A stretch of DNA of 64,000 bases from Bog-473 sp963777485 (GTDB lineage: Bacteria; Actinomycetota; Acidimicrobiia; Acidimicrobiales; RAAP-2). The notes beneath the pieces were generated by a model that ran no database searches, was not told where the DNA came from, and saw only the letters and a program-made list of their open reading frames with translations. The stretch covers positions 1,116,001 to 1,180,000 of the forward strand of contig CAVZQP010000002.1 in NCBI GenBank assembly GCA_963777485.1, read 5' to 3'. Below are positions 54,994-63,875 of the stretch, in pieces (the first letter of the stretch is position 1; each line of letters starts with the position of its first letter). The translations under genes were made by a program, and so were the position numbers.

Positions 54994-55890
54994 ATGGGAG
55001 GGCTGCTGGAGCTAGAGGGGTTGCGGCGGACCTTCGGATCAGTGGTCGCACTCGACGACCTGACGTTCACCGTGCCGAGCGGCCAGGTCGTGGGCTTCCT
55101 CGGGCCGAACGGCGCCGGCAAGACGACGACGATGCGCGCCATCTTCGGCCTGACCGACCTCGATGCGGGCGTTGTCAAATGGAATGGCACCCCCGTCGGA
55201 CGCGCCCAGTGGCGGCGGTTCGGTTACATGCCCGAGGAGCGGGGCCTGTATCCGGGCATGCTGGTCGCGGATCAAGTCGAGTATCTCGGACGCCTGCATG
55301 GCATGAGCCCCCACGACGCCGCAGCGGCGACCCGGACGTGGCTCGAACGCCTCTCTATCGCCGATCGGGCACTCAGCAAGGTCGAATCTCTCTCACACGG
55401 AAACCAGCAACGCGTGCAACTGTGTGCGGCGCTCGTCCACGAGCCCGAACTGCTGGTGCTCGACGAGCCGCTCTCAGGGCTAGATCCCACGGGTATCGAC
55501 GCAATCGGACGAGTTCTGGTGGACCAAGCTCGTGCCGGCTGTTGCGTGCTCTTCTCGAGTCATCAGCTCGACCTGGTCGAGGACCTGTGCGAACAGGTCA
55601 TGATCATCGATCATGGCAGCCTCGTCGTGTCAGGAACGGTGGACGATCTGGCTACGAGTGGCGCCCGCCGGCTGGTCGTTCGTGTCGAAGGGGACCGCGA
55701 TGCGGACTGGGCGAACGGGCTGCAGGGCGTCTCGATCTCGGAGGTTTCCGCCGGGGCTGTCAGGCTGGTGCTTGACGACGAGGTCGACAGCGACGTCGTG
55801 CTCAAGGCCGCGATGGCCGCGGGCCGTGTCACCCAGTTCTCTTTCGAGCGGCGACGGCTCTCTGAAGTGTTCAGGGAGGCGGTCCAGTGA
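54994..55890 (+). CDS. ABC exporter ATPase (NatA/CcmA type)
   Basis: A 298-residue ATP-binding protein: Walker A GFLGPNGAGKTTTMRAIFGL, signature LSHGNQQRVQLCAALVHEPE (an S-H-G-N variant common in NatA-like exporters), Walker B LLVLDEPLSGLDPTG and H-loop SSHQLDLVEDL. A C-terminal DUF4162-like domain follows (after about 215). A TAGCCT box 7 bases before the ATG and no ribosome site suggest leaderless transcription. It overlaps the permease gene as GTGA. Confidence 0.87.
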   Translation: MGGLLELEGLRRTFGSVVALDDLTFTVPSGQVVGFLGPNGAGKTTTMRAIFGLTDLDAGVVKWNGTPVGRAQWRRFGYMPEERGLYPGMLVADQVEYLGRLHGMSPHDAAAATRTWLERLSIADRALSKVESLSHGNQQRVQLCAALVHEPELLVLDEPLSGLDPTGIDAIGRVLVDQARAGCCVLFSSHQLDLVEDLCEQVMIIDHGSLVVSGTVDDLATSGARRLVVRVEGDRDADWANGLQGVSISEVSAGAVRLVLDDEVDSDVVLKAAMAAGRVTQFSFERRRLSEVFREAVQ

Positions 55891-57281
55891 GGGCCGTCTA
55901 CATCCTCATCGTGGTGGTGGTGGCGCTCGCGCTCCGGCTGATCGTCAGACAGCGACAACGGCGCCGTAAGGCGGCCGCGCCAGCCGAGCACGCCGGCGTT
56001 GCCGCCGCACTTCCGAGCTTGTCTCCTGCCCGGAGGACGTGGCTCACCGGAGCCAGGCTCGGCGACGTCGGCCTCGTCGCGAGGCGCGAGGTCCTCGAGC
56101 GGGTCCGAGGACGCATATTCCGCGTCGGAACGATCATCATCCTTCTCGCCGTCGGCGCCGCCATCGTCATCCCGAAAATTCACACCAACAAGACCACACC
56201 CTCGCAGCAGGTCGGCGTGGTGGGCTCTCCCAACGCCGCACTCGATCAGGTGATCAAGTACAGCGGTACGCAGAGCAAAATACCCGTCCACGTCGTCTCG
56301 GAGCCGAGCCAGGAGTCGGCCGAGGCAGCGCTCCGGTCCGGCAAGCTCGACATCGCCGTCGTCAATGGCGACAAGGTCCTCGTCTACCAGCCCATTACTT
56401 CCGACACCACCTCGGACACGGCCACGCTGGTTTCGGTTCTCGCGCCCGAGCTCGGGGTCTTGCATACCTACCAGCAGGCCGGATTGACGGCGCCACAGAT
56501 CGAGACGGTCGCGAAAGCCCGGCCGGTGCCGGTCGAAAGCCTGCAGCCGAACACGAGGCGCGGTGTCAGCAAGGGCACGTCGGTGATCGGCGTCGTGCTG
56601 ATCTTCCTGATGCTCACTCAGTACAACACCTGGATCCTCATGGGCGTGATGCAGGAGAAGGCGAGCCGCGTCGTCGAGGTGTTGTTGGCCGCTGTCCGGC
56701 CCATCCAGTTGCTCGGCGGCAAGGTCCTCGGCATCGGGCTGGTCGCCATGGGCCAAGCCACCCTCATCGTCGCCTTCGCGTTCGTCGTGGGGAAGGCAGT
56801 CGGCTCGGATCTACTCAAAGGGACGGGCGGGCTGCTCCTCCTGGCCGATCTCCTTTGGCTGGTTCTCGGCTACGCCTTCTACTGCTGGCTGTACGCCGCC
56901 GCTGGCTCGACCGCTGAACGCCAGGACCAGGTCCAGACGCTCGCGCTCCCGCTCAGCCTGCCCATCCTGATCGCCTACATCTACTCCATCACCGTGGCGA
57001 GCTCGGGCAGTCCGAGCACGCTCTTCAAAGCGCTGGCCTACTTTCCGCCGACCGCACCGTTCGCGATGCCGGTGCTCGTCAGCTTGAACGACGTAGCCTG
57101 GTGGCAGTTCCTGATCTCCGTCGTGCTCTCAATAGGCGGCACCGCGTTGATGGCGTGGTTCGCCGCGGGCATCTACCGGCGGGCCGTGCTCCGCTCAGGT
57201 CAGCGAGTCAGCCTGCGTGAACTGCGGAGCCATTCCCGGTCACGACCTCGCCCCCCGGCACCACTCGCCGACCCCGCGTAG
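55887..57281 (+). CDS. ABC-2 type permease (NatB-like)
   Basis: A 464-residue membrane partner of the preceding ATPase. A first helix (about 3-20) precedes a basic linker (RQRQRRRKAA); the second helix at about 88-107 leads to an outer domain of about 140 residues; then five or six helices fill 225-445. The motif KASRVVEVLLAAVRPIQLLG (E-K-x-x-R-x-x-E-x-L-L) is typical of ABC-2 exporters of the NatB kind. The exported substrate (ion, drug or lipid) cannot be told. Confidence 0.84.
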   Translation: MRAVYILIVVVVALALRLIVRQRQRRRKAAAPAEHAGVAAALPSLSPARRTWLTGARLGDVGLVARREVLERVRGRIFRVGTIIILLAVGAAIVIPKIHTNKTTPSQQVGVVGSPNAALDQVIKYSGTQSKIPVHVVSEPSQESAEAALRSGKLDIAVVNGDKVLVYQPITSDTTSDTATLVSVLAPELGVLHTYQQAGLTAPQIETVAKARPVPVESLQPNTRRGVSKGTSVIGVVLIFLMLTQYNTWILMGVMQEKASRVVEVLLAAVRPIQLLGGKVLGIGLVAMGQATLIVAFAFVVGKAVGSDLLKGTGGLLLLADLLWLVLGYAFYCWLYAAAGSTAERQDQVQTLALPLSLPILIAYIYSITVASSGSPSTLFKALAYFPPTAPFAMPVLVSLNDVAWWQFLISVVLSIGGTALMAWFAAGIYRRAVLRSGQRVSLRELRSHSRSRPRPPAPLADPA

Positions 57282-57293
57282 ACGAGGTCGAGG

Positions 57294-59345
57294 TCAGTGC
57301 GGCGGTTCTGTCGCCGGCACCTCGAGCTTCACGCGCCGCACGCTCTCCGCGATGCCGGCGCCGTCCAGCCCCAAGCTGGCCAAGATGGCGTCCGCCTTGC
57401 CCTGCGCCAGGAACTGCCGGGGGACCCCGAGCACCCGGATCGCCGGCATCGTCAAACCCTCGGAGTCCACTTGCGCCGACATCGCGTCGACGAGGAACGC
57501 ACCCGCCCCGCCGAATCGCACCCCGTCCTCCGCGGTCACCACCAGCTGATGGCGCGCCGCGTCCGCCAACATGGCCACGTCCGGCGGCGAGATCACCCGC
57601 GCATCCCACACCGTCGCATCGACACCTTCACGAGCCAGCTCGTCCGCCGCCGCCAAACAAGGCCCGACCATCTTGCCGACGCCGAGCAGGCACACCGACC
57701 CGTCCCCGCGCCGCAACCGGCGAGCCGACAGCCCTTCGCCCACATCGTCCGGCGCTACGTGCCGCGGCGCTGTCTTGGGGAAGCGGATGGTCGACGGCCC
57801 CGACAACGACAACGCCGTCCGCAGCATCGGCTCGACCTCTTCCGCCGCGGAGGGGGCGAACACCGTCATGCCGGGGATCGAGAGCGCCAGCGCAAGGTCG
57901 AGCACCCCGTGGTGGCTCGGCCCGTCGTCGCCCGTGATCCCGGCCCGGTCCAGGACGAAGACCACCGGGCAGCCGTGTAGCCCCACGTCCAGGTTCGCCT
58001 GGTCGAAGGCCCGGCTCAGGAACGTCGAGTACACGGCCACCACTGGGCGCAGCCCGGCCATCGCCATCCCGGCGGCCGCCGTCACCTCGTGCTGCTCCGC
58101 GATCCCGACGTCGTAGAAGCGGTCAGGGAAGCGGGCTTGGAACGGGAGCAGCCCGGTCGGCCCGGGCATCGCGGCGGTCAGCGCCACGATCCGCGCATCC
58201 TCTTCGGCCACCCCCAGCAGGGCCCGCGAGAACGCGTCCCCGTACGTCGCCGCCCGCTGCGGCGCCCCGTCGACCTCCATCTCGGTCTCGGGCACCGAAA
58301 CCGGCGACGACAATGACGACAGCCCGCCGCCGTCCGTACTGCCCGGCCCGCCGACGGCGATCCCGGCTGACGACCCGACGACGTTTCCGGACCCGCCAAC
58401 GCCACCCGCGGCACCGCCACCGCCACCGGTCGACGTCGGCACCTTGAAGTCGTGCAGTCGCTGCACGTCGTCCTCCTCCGCCGGCGCGTACCCCCGCCCC
58501 TTCTGCGTGAGCACGTGCACGACGATCGGCCCGTCCCACTCCGCGGCGTGGGCGAAGGCCTGCTCCATGTGCGCGATGTCGTGCCCGTCGATCGGCCCCG
58601 CGTAACGGACCCCGAGCGCCTCGAAGAAGGTGTGCGGCGTCACCATCTCCCGAACGGCGCTGTCCAGGGCCCGCACGCTCGAGTACGCCAGCTCGCCGAA
58701 CCCGGGCAGGTCCCGCAGCCGTTGCCGCCAACGCTCACGTGCGGCGGTGTACGTCGGGTTCAACCGCAGCGCGGTCAGCGACTGCGACAGCTGCGACACC
58801 GTCGGCGCATACGACCGACCGTTGTCGTTCAGGACCACGACGACCCGACGACGCGAATGGCCCAGGTTGTTCAGCGCCTCGTACGCCATCCCGCCGGTCA
58901 GGGCCCCGTCACCGACGACCGCCACTACCCGTCGCTCGCCATCCACCCCACGCAACGCGAACGCAGAAGCGATCCCGTGCGCGTACGACAGCGCCGTCGA
59001 CGCATGAGAGTTCTCGATCCAGTCGTGCTCGGACTCAGAACGGTTCGGGTACCCGCTCAGTCCACCCGTCTGGCGCAGGCCTTTGAACCCGTACCGACGC
59101 CCGGTCAGCAGCTTGTGTACGTACGCCTGGTGCCCGGTGTCCCACAACAAGACGTCACGAGGCGAGTCGAACACCCGGTGCAGCGCCAACGTCAACTCGA
59201 CCGCACCCAGGTTGGACCCCAAATGGCCGCCCGTCGTGGTCACCGTCTCGACCACGAAAGCCCGTATCTCCTCGCACAGCTGGGTCAGCTCTTCGCTGGT
59301 GAGGGCCTTGACGTCGGCTGGCGTCTCGATGCTTTGCAAGATCAT
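57294..59345 (-). CDS. dxs: 1-deoxy-D-xylulose-5-phosphate synthase
   Basis: A 683-residue thiamine-diphosphate enzyme that opens the MEP isoprenoid path from pyruvate and glyceraldehyde 3-phosphate. TPP motif VVGDGALTGGMAYEALNNLG, the Rossmann-like half (YDVGIAEQHEVTAAAGMAMA) and a transketolase C-domain are intact. Between the first two domains lies a Gly/Ser-rich linker of about 60 residues (304-352), longer than usual. The stop is 12 bases from the convergent permease stop. It is the last gene of a thioesterase-MFS-dxs operon. Confidence 0.94.
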   Translation of the reverse strand: MILQSIETPADVKALTSEELTQLCEEIRAFVVETVTTTGGHLGSNLGAVELTLALHRVFDSPRDVLLWDTGHQAYVHKLLTGRRYGFKGLRQTGGLSGYPNRSESEHDWIENSHASTALSYAHGIASAFALRGVDGERRVVAVVGDGALTGGMAYEALNNLGHSRRRVVVVLNDNGRSYAPTVSQLSQSLTALRLNPTYTAARERWRQRLRDLPGFGELAYSSVRALDSAVREMVTPHTFFEALGVRYAGPIDGHDIAHMEQAFAHAAEWDGPIVVHVLTQKGRGYAPAEEDDVQRLHDFKVPTSTGGGGGAAGGVGGSGNVVGSSAGIAVGGPGSTDGGGLSSLSSPVSVPETEMEVDGAPQRAATYGDAFSRALLGVAEEDARIVALTAAMPGPTGLLPFQARFPDRFYDVGIAEQHEVTAAAGMAMAGLRPVVAVYSTFLSRAFDQANLDVGLHGCPVVFVLDRAGITGDDGPSHHGVLDLALALSIPGMTVFAPSAAEEVEPMLRTALSLSGPSTIRFPKTAPRHVAPDDVGEGLSARRLRRGDGSVCLLGVGKMVGPCLAAADELAREGVDATVWDARVISPPDVAMLADAARHQLVVTAEDGVRFGGAGAFLVDAMSAQVDSEGLTMPAIRVLGVPRQFLAQGKADAILASLGLDGAGIAESVRRVKLEVPATEPPH

Positions 59346-59359
59346 GAGGAGGCCTCAGG

Positions 59360-60577
59360 CTACCCGCTGCCCGTGTGCCCCTGCGGTCGCAACACACCCC
59401 CGTCGCCACCCCGTCGTCCGCTCACCACGGTGATCAGCGCCACCCCGAACGCGGCGACCGCCAGCACCTGCAGTCCCCGGGCCGGCCCCCACGCCTCCGA
59501 CACCCATCCGACGATCGGCGCTCCCGCCACCCAGCCCACATAACCAGCAGCCGTGAACGTCCCCACCGCGCTGACCATCCGTGTCGCACTCCGGCTCACG
59601 GTGCTCATGATCAAGGGCCAGAACAAGGACGCCCCACCCGCGCCCAGCGCCAGCCCCACCGCGGCCGCGCCCGCCGCCGGCGCGACCGACTCCAACAAGA
59701 TCCCCGCACCCGCAACACACCCACCCACCACCAACGCCGTCCGGCTCGACAGCCGTCCCAGCAACGAACCCCCCGCCCCCCTCGTCGTCGCCGCCACCGC
59801 CTGCCCGACCACGTACGCCCCCGCCCCCAACAAGACGCCCGTCGCCAAGTGGTTCCGCAAGAACAGGACGCCCCACGTGTCCACACCGCCCTCGGTCACC
59901 TCCGCCAACGCGAACACGAACAACAAGACGACCAACCCGTCCCGCCGCAAGCGCCGCAACGGGTGCCTCGGCCGCGTCTCGGCTTCTTCCCCGTCCAGCG
60001 GCGTGGCCGCCGCCCCGTACGGCCCCGGATCGGTGGAGGCGGCCCATAGCGCCACCGCCAGACCGACGACGGCGATCGCCGGCCACATCCACCGCCACGA
60101 CACGCCCGCGTGGATGACGAGCGCCGCGGCCGCCGCACCCACCAACGCCCCCGTGTTGAACAGCGCGTGCAGTCGTACGAGCATCGACGGATGCTTGACG
60201 AGCCGGTGCGACGCCTCGGCGTTCATCGCAGTGTCGATGCTGCCGCCGGCCACCTCGGTCAACACGAGCACCACCACGAAGACCCACCGCTCCCGGGTCA
60301 GCGCCAAACCGCACAACAGCACCGACCAGGCCACCAGTGCCAGCCACAACATGCGCCGCGCCCCGACCCGGTCGGCCATGTGCGCCATCACCGCGCTCGA
60401 CGCGCCCGCCACCGCGATGGCGATCGCCAGCACCACACCGAGCTCGGCGTCCGACAACGAGTACGCGTGCTGGATGTCGAAGAGCATCACCGCCCAGCTC
60501 CCCCAGAACACGCCGAACGTAACGAACGACGCGATGACCGGCCCCGCTCCCGCCAGCGGTGATGGCGACCCCCGCAC
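59360..60577 (-). CDS. MFS transporter
   Basis: A 405-residue permease with about 12 helices. The loop-2 motif is HMADRVGARRMLW, with a mirror in the second half (GRLSSRTALVVGG), and a basic central loop (RPRHPLRRLRRDG). I chose the GTG at 60577, which leaves a short polar lead before the first helix; the longer open frame is Arg/Gly-rich shadow of the thioesterase gene. Substrate unknown. It lies between a thioesterase and dxs on one transcript. Confidence 0.83.
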   Translation of the reverse strand: MRGSPSPLAGAGPVIASFVTFGVFWGSWAVMLFDIQHAYSLSDAELGVVLAIAIAVAGASSAVMAHMADRVGARRMLWLALVAWSVLLCGLALTRERWVFVVVLVLTEVAGGSIDTAMNAEASHRLVKHPSMLVRLHALFNTGALVGAAAAALVIHAGVSWRWMWPAIAVVGLAVALWAASTDPGPYGAAATPLDGEEAETRPRHPLRRLRRDGLVVLLFVFALAEVTEGGVDTWGVLFLRNHLATGVLLGAGAYVVGQAVAATTRGAGGSLLGRLSSRTALVVGGCVAGAGILLESVAPAAGAAAVGLALGAGGASLFWPLIMSTVSRSATRMVSAVGTFTAAGYVGWVAGAPIVGWVSEAWGPARGLQVLAVAAFGVALITVVSGRRGGDGGVLRPQGHTGSG

Positions 60578-60578
60578 C

Positions 60579-60596
60579 GACCTCGTAGACGAGGTC
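60579..60596. repeat. palindrome in the thioesterase-MFS junction
   Basis: GACCTCGT-AG-ACGAGGTC is a perfect 8-base inverted repeat exactly filling the gap between the two genes. Its second arm (TAGACGAGGTC) recurs at 57279-57289, behind the ABC permease. It may be a weak terminator or hide the MFS ribosome site. Confidence 0.4.
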
Positions 60597-60597
60597 G

Positions 60598-61047
60598 TCA
60601 GGACTTGCCCGTCGCGCCCGCCTTGGCCAGGAACGTGCCGCGGTCCAGCACCACCCGCGTCACGCGGCCAGCGCCGACGAGTCCGCCTCCGTCGCCCTCC
60701 AGGCGGGCCGCCGACACCGTGAAGATCAAGCGGCGGCCCTCCACCTTCACCAACGTCGCCTCGGCGAGCACGACCGACCCAATCCCCACGGGCGCCAGGT
60801 GGTCGAACTGGACCCGCGTCGCCACGCTCGCCTGCGAGTCCTCGAGGTGCCCGTCCGTCGCCCGGCACGTCGCCTCCTCGCACAGCGCCAGCAGGCGGGG
60901 CGTCGCCAGGACGGGGACGTCGCCCGAGCGGAAGGCCTCCGCCGTGTCCTCCTCGCTGACGATCAGCTCGACTTGGGCGCTCAGCCCGGCATGCGGCCCG
61001 TGTCCCGCTGCGGTCGCGGGGGCAGTCTCGGATGAGCGTTCGGGCAC
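60598..61047 (-). CDS. hotdog-fold acyl-CoA thioesterase (FlK-like)
   Basis: A 149-residue hotdog protein. Conserved blocks are VSEEDTAEAFRSGDVPVLAT, PRLLALCEEATCRA and QFDHLAPVGIGSVVLAEATL, then VEGRRLIFTVSA, which fit the fluoroacetyl-CoA-thioesterase-like family, with Thr, Glu and His in the expected catalytic places. It hydrolyses acyl-CoAs; the natural substrate is unknown. I chose the GTG at 61047 because coding likeness starts there; open sequence beyond it is antisense to tldD. The start lies only 18 bases from the divergent tldD start. Confidence 0.8.
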   Translation of the reverse strand: MPERSSETAPATAAGHGPHAGLSAQVELIVSEEDTAEAFRSGDVPVLATPRLLALCEEATCRATDGHLEDSQASVATRVQFDHLAPVGIGSVVLAEATLVKVEGRRLIFTVSAARLEGDGGGLVGAGRVTRVVLDRGTFLAKAGATGKS

Positions 61048-61065
61048 GACGATTACGATACCGCC
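61048..61065. promoter_or_regulatory. overlapping divergent leaderless promoters
   Basis: Only 18 bases part the start codons of tldD and the thioesterase. The core TTACGATA gives TACGAT (61054-61059) as a -10 for the right and TATCGT on the other strand as a -10 for the left, each 6-7 bases from its start codon. There is no room for ribosome sites. Confidence 0.5.
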
Positions 61066-62463
61066 GTGACCGACACCGCCCTCATAGACCCTGACGTGCT
61101 CGAACGCGTCCTCTCGACCGCGCTCCAGGCCGGCGGCGACATGGCCGAGGTCTTCGCAGAGGATGCCGTCACGTCCGGCGCCGTCCTCGATGACCGCCGC
61201 ATCGAGGAGCTCTCCTCCGGCCGTTCCCGGGGCGCCGGCATCCGCGTGGTCGACGGCGAGACCACCGGTTTCGCCCACACCGCCGACCTCACCGAGAGCG
61301 GCCTGCTCGCCGCCGCCCGCACCGCCGCCGCCGTCGCCCGCGAGGCAGGCCCGGGCACCCGCACCGTCGCGCTCGGCCCGCTCGCCGGTCACGACCGCGG
61401 CGAGCGCACCCTTCCCGGCGACGTCGACAAGGCGCGCAAGCTCGAGCTCCTCACCCGGGCCGACGACGCCGCCCGCGCCGCCGGCGACTCCATCACCCAG
61501 GTCCAGGTCGGCATCGGCGACAGCCGCCGCCGCGTCCTCATCGCGAACTCCGACGGGCTCTTCGCCACAGACGACCAGATCCGCAATCGCTTCAACGTCT
61601 CCTGCGTCGCCAACGGCGACACCGGCATGCAGACCGGCTACGAATCGCTCGCCCGTACCGAGGGCTTCGAGATCTTCGAGCGCCATGCCGTCGAGGACAT
61701 CGCCCGCACCGCCGCCGGCCGCGCCCTCACCAAGCTCTCCGCCCGCCCGGCACCCTCGGGCGAGGTCCCCATCGTCCTCGCCGGCGGTAGCGGCGGCATC
61801 CTGTTCCACGAAGCGTGCGGTCACGGCCTCGAAGCGGACCACGTCGTCAAGGACGCGTCCGTCTACAGAGGCCGAGTCGGCGAGCTCGTCGCCAGCCCCC
61901 TCGTCACCCTCGTAGACGACGGCACCGTCCTCGGCGAGTGGGGCAACTTCGCCGTCGACGACGAGGGCAACGCTCCGGCCAGAAACGTCCTCATCGAGAA
62001 CGGCGTCCTCACCGACTACATGTGGGATTGGCTGCGGGCCCGCAAGGAAGGCCGCAAATCGTCGGGCAACGGCCGCCGTCAGAGCTACCAGCACCTGCCG
62101 ATGGTCCGTATGACGAACACGTACCTCCTTGCAGGAAACGAGGACGCCGACGAGATAATCGCCCAGACCCCCACCGGCGTCTACGTCAAGAAGCTCGGCG
62201 GAGGTCAGGTCAACACGGCGACGGGCGACTTCGTCTTCGGCACGACCGAGGCGTACCTCATCGAGAACGGGCGCATCACCGAGCCCCTCAGAGATGCCAA
62301 CCTCATCGGCAACGGCCCCGAGGTCCTGCGCCGCATCGACGCCGTCGCCACCGACTTCGACATGACACCTGGCACCTGCGGCAAGGACGGCCAGGCGGTA
62401 CCGGTCGGCTGCGGCCAGGCGACACTGCGCATAACCGGCATCACGCTCGGGGGAACGTCGTGA
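61066..62463 (+). CDS. tldD: TldD-like metalloprotease subunit
   Basis: A 465-residue subunit of the TldD/TldE peptidase. The zinc site is HEACGHGLEAD (HExxxH), seen in GGILFHEACGHGLEADHVVK at about 250. N-terminal block SGRSRGAGIRVVDGETTGFA and a late GGGQVNTATGDFVFGTTEAY are family features. With TldE it matures modified peptides or degrades unfolded ones; no precursor peptide gene is visible here. GTG start without a ribosome site. It overlaps tldE as GTGA. Confidence 0.9.
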   Translation: MTDTALIDPDVLERVLSTALQAGGDMAEVFAEDAVTSGAVLDDRRIEELSSGRSRGAGIRVVDGETTGFAHTADLTESGLLAAARTAAAVAREAGPGTRTVALGPLAGHDRGERTLPGDVDKARKLELLTRADDAARAAGDSITQVQVGIGDSRRRVLIANSDGLFATDDQIRNRFNVSCVANGDTGMQTGYESLARTEGFEIFERHAVEDIARTAAGRALTKLSARPAPSGEVPIVLAGGSGGILFHEACGHGLEADHVVKDASVYRGRVGELVASPLVTLVDDGTVLGEWGNFAVDDEGNAPARNVLIENGVLTDYMWDWLRARKEGRKSSGNGRRQSYQHLPMVRMTNTYLLAGNEDADEIIAQTPTGVYVKKLGGGQVNTATGDFVFGTTEAYLIENGRITEPLRDANLIGNGPEVLRRIDAVATDFDMTPGTCGKDGQAVPVGCGQATLRITGITLGGTS

Positions 62464-63863
62464 CCAACGCCGGCGCCGGTACCGGTACCGGCACGGACCT
62501 CATGGCCCTCGCAACCTCGGTCGTCGACCAGGCCAAGCCCGGCGAAGGCCTCGAGGTCTACGTCACCCGGGGCACCGACACCGAGGTGCGGGCCTACGAG
62601 GGCGAGGTCGAGTCCCTGACGTCCGCCGACTCGTCGGGTGTCGGCATCCGCGTCCTCCTCGACGGTGACGGTCCTGACGCCGAAGCGGTCGGCAGCCGGG
62701 TCGGCTTTGCGTGGGCAGGATCGCTCGATACCTACGTCATCGCCGCCACCCTCGCCGACGCCCGGGACAACGCCCGCTTCGCCACCCCCGACCCCGACGT
62801 CGTCTTTGCCAAGCCCGATGGCGTCGCCGCCATCGAGCTCGATCTCTGGGACGACGGCGTCGCCTCGACCCCGATGGAGAAGAAGGTCGAGCTCGCCGTC
62901 CAACTCGAGCGTGCCACCCGCGCCGCCGATCCCCGGGTCCGACAAGTCTCTTCGGCCGATTACTCCGACAGCCGGACCGAAGTGGCACTCGCCTCGACCA
63001 CCGGCATCTCGTCGTACCGTAGGCGTACGACGTCCTTCCTCTCTGTCGATGCCATCGCCGGCGAGGGATCCGACACCCAGACCGGCTCCGGCTTCAGCGT
63101 CGGACGTGGCCCGGGCGAGCTCGTCCCCGACGAGGCGATGGACGACGCCGTCCTCCGTGCCACGCGCATGCTGGGTTCGCAGAAGGCACAGTCGGCTCGA
63201 TGCACCGTCGTCTTCGACCCCCGAGTCACCTCGACGCTGCTCGCCATCGTCGCGTCCGCGTTGTCGGGCGAGGCCGTTGTGAAGGGAAGGTCCTTCTTCG
63301 CCGGCCGCATCGGCGAGTCGGTGGCCGGCGACGCCGTCACGCTTGTCGACGACCCGACCGATACCCGTGCCTTCGGAGCTGCGTCTCACGACGGCGAGGG
63401 TCTGGCCTGCCGGCGCAACGTCCTCATCTCCGACGGTGCGCTCCGTATGTTCGTGTACGACACCGTGTCTGCCCGGCGCGCAGGCACCTCCTCCACCGGG
63501 TCGGCGGTCCGGGGCGGCTTCGCGGGCACGCCCGGCGCCGGTTGCCGAGCGCTCGTGCTCACACCCGGGGACCTCGACGCCGAACAGATCCTGGCGACGG
63601 TGGACAGCGGCCTCTACGTGCAGTCGGTCAGCGGTGTGAACTCGGGCGTGAATCCGGTGAGCGGCGACTTCTCGGTCGGTGCCGAGGGTCTGATGATCCG
63701 CGGCGGCGCCTTCGCGGAACCCGTACGGGAGATCACCGTCGCTTCGACACTCCAGCGCATGCTGCAGTCGATCGTGGCCATCGGTGCCGACTTGCGTTGG
63801 CTGCCGGGGTCAGCGGCGGGTCAAACGCTGGCGATCGCCGACATGCAGCTGAGCGGCGAGTGA
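62460..63863 (+). CDS. tldE: TldE/PmbA-like subunit
   Basis: A 467-residue partner of TldD without the HExxxH site, as expected for the PmbA/TldE type. Family blocks include EVYVTRGTDTEVRAYEGEVE, SSGVGIRVLLDGDG, SRVGFAWAGSLD and the C-terminal GVNPVSGDFSVGAEGLMIRG. The first residues (TNAGAGTGTGTD) are low-complexity. GTG overlaps the tldD stop; the longer open frame is a shadow of tldD. Confidence 0.9.
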   Translation: MTNAGAGTGTGTDLMALATSVVDQAKPGEGLEVYVTRGTDTEVRAYEGEVESLTSADSSGVGIRVLLDGDGPDAEAVGSRVGFAWAGSLDTYVIAATLADARDNARFATPDPDVVFAKPDGVAAIELDLWDDGVASTPMEKKVELAVQLERATRAADPRVRQVSSADYSDSRTEVALASTTGISSYRRRTTSFLSVDAIAGEGSDTQTGSGFSVGRGPGELVPDEAMDDAVLRATRMLGSQKAQSARCTVVFDPRVTSTLLAIVASALSGEAVVKGRSFFAGRIGESVAGDAVTLVDDPTDTRAFGAASHDGEGLACRRNVLISDGALRMFVYDTVSARRAGTSSTGSAVRGGFAGTPGAGCRALVLTPGDLDAEQILATVDSGLYVQSVSGVNSGVNPVSGDFSVGAEGLMIRGGAFAEPVREITVASTLQRMLQSIVAIGADLRWLPGSAAGQTLAIADMQLSGE

Positions 63864-63875
63864 GCTGATCAGCTC
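63862..63875. terminator. short palindrome at convergent stops
   Basis: GAGCTGATCAGCTC is a perfect 14-base palindrome covering the stop codons of both tldE and the opposite gene. No T-run follows, so a terminator role is tentative. Confidence 0.35.

Noticed and set aside
60579..60596. Palindrome sharing TAGACGAGGTC with 57279-57289 as a mobile repeat
   Set aside because: Only two partial copies, no target duplications or ORF; more likely chance or local structure.
60598..62094. A 498-residue minus-strand open frame
   Set aside because: Only its last 149 codons look like protein (the thioesterase); the rest is antisense to tldD, which has an intact metal site.
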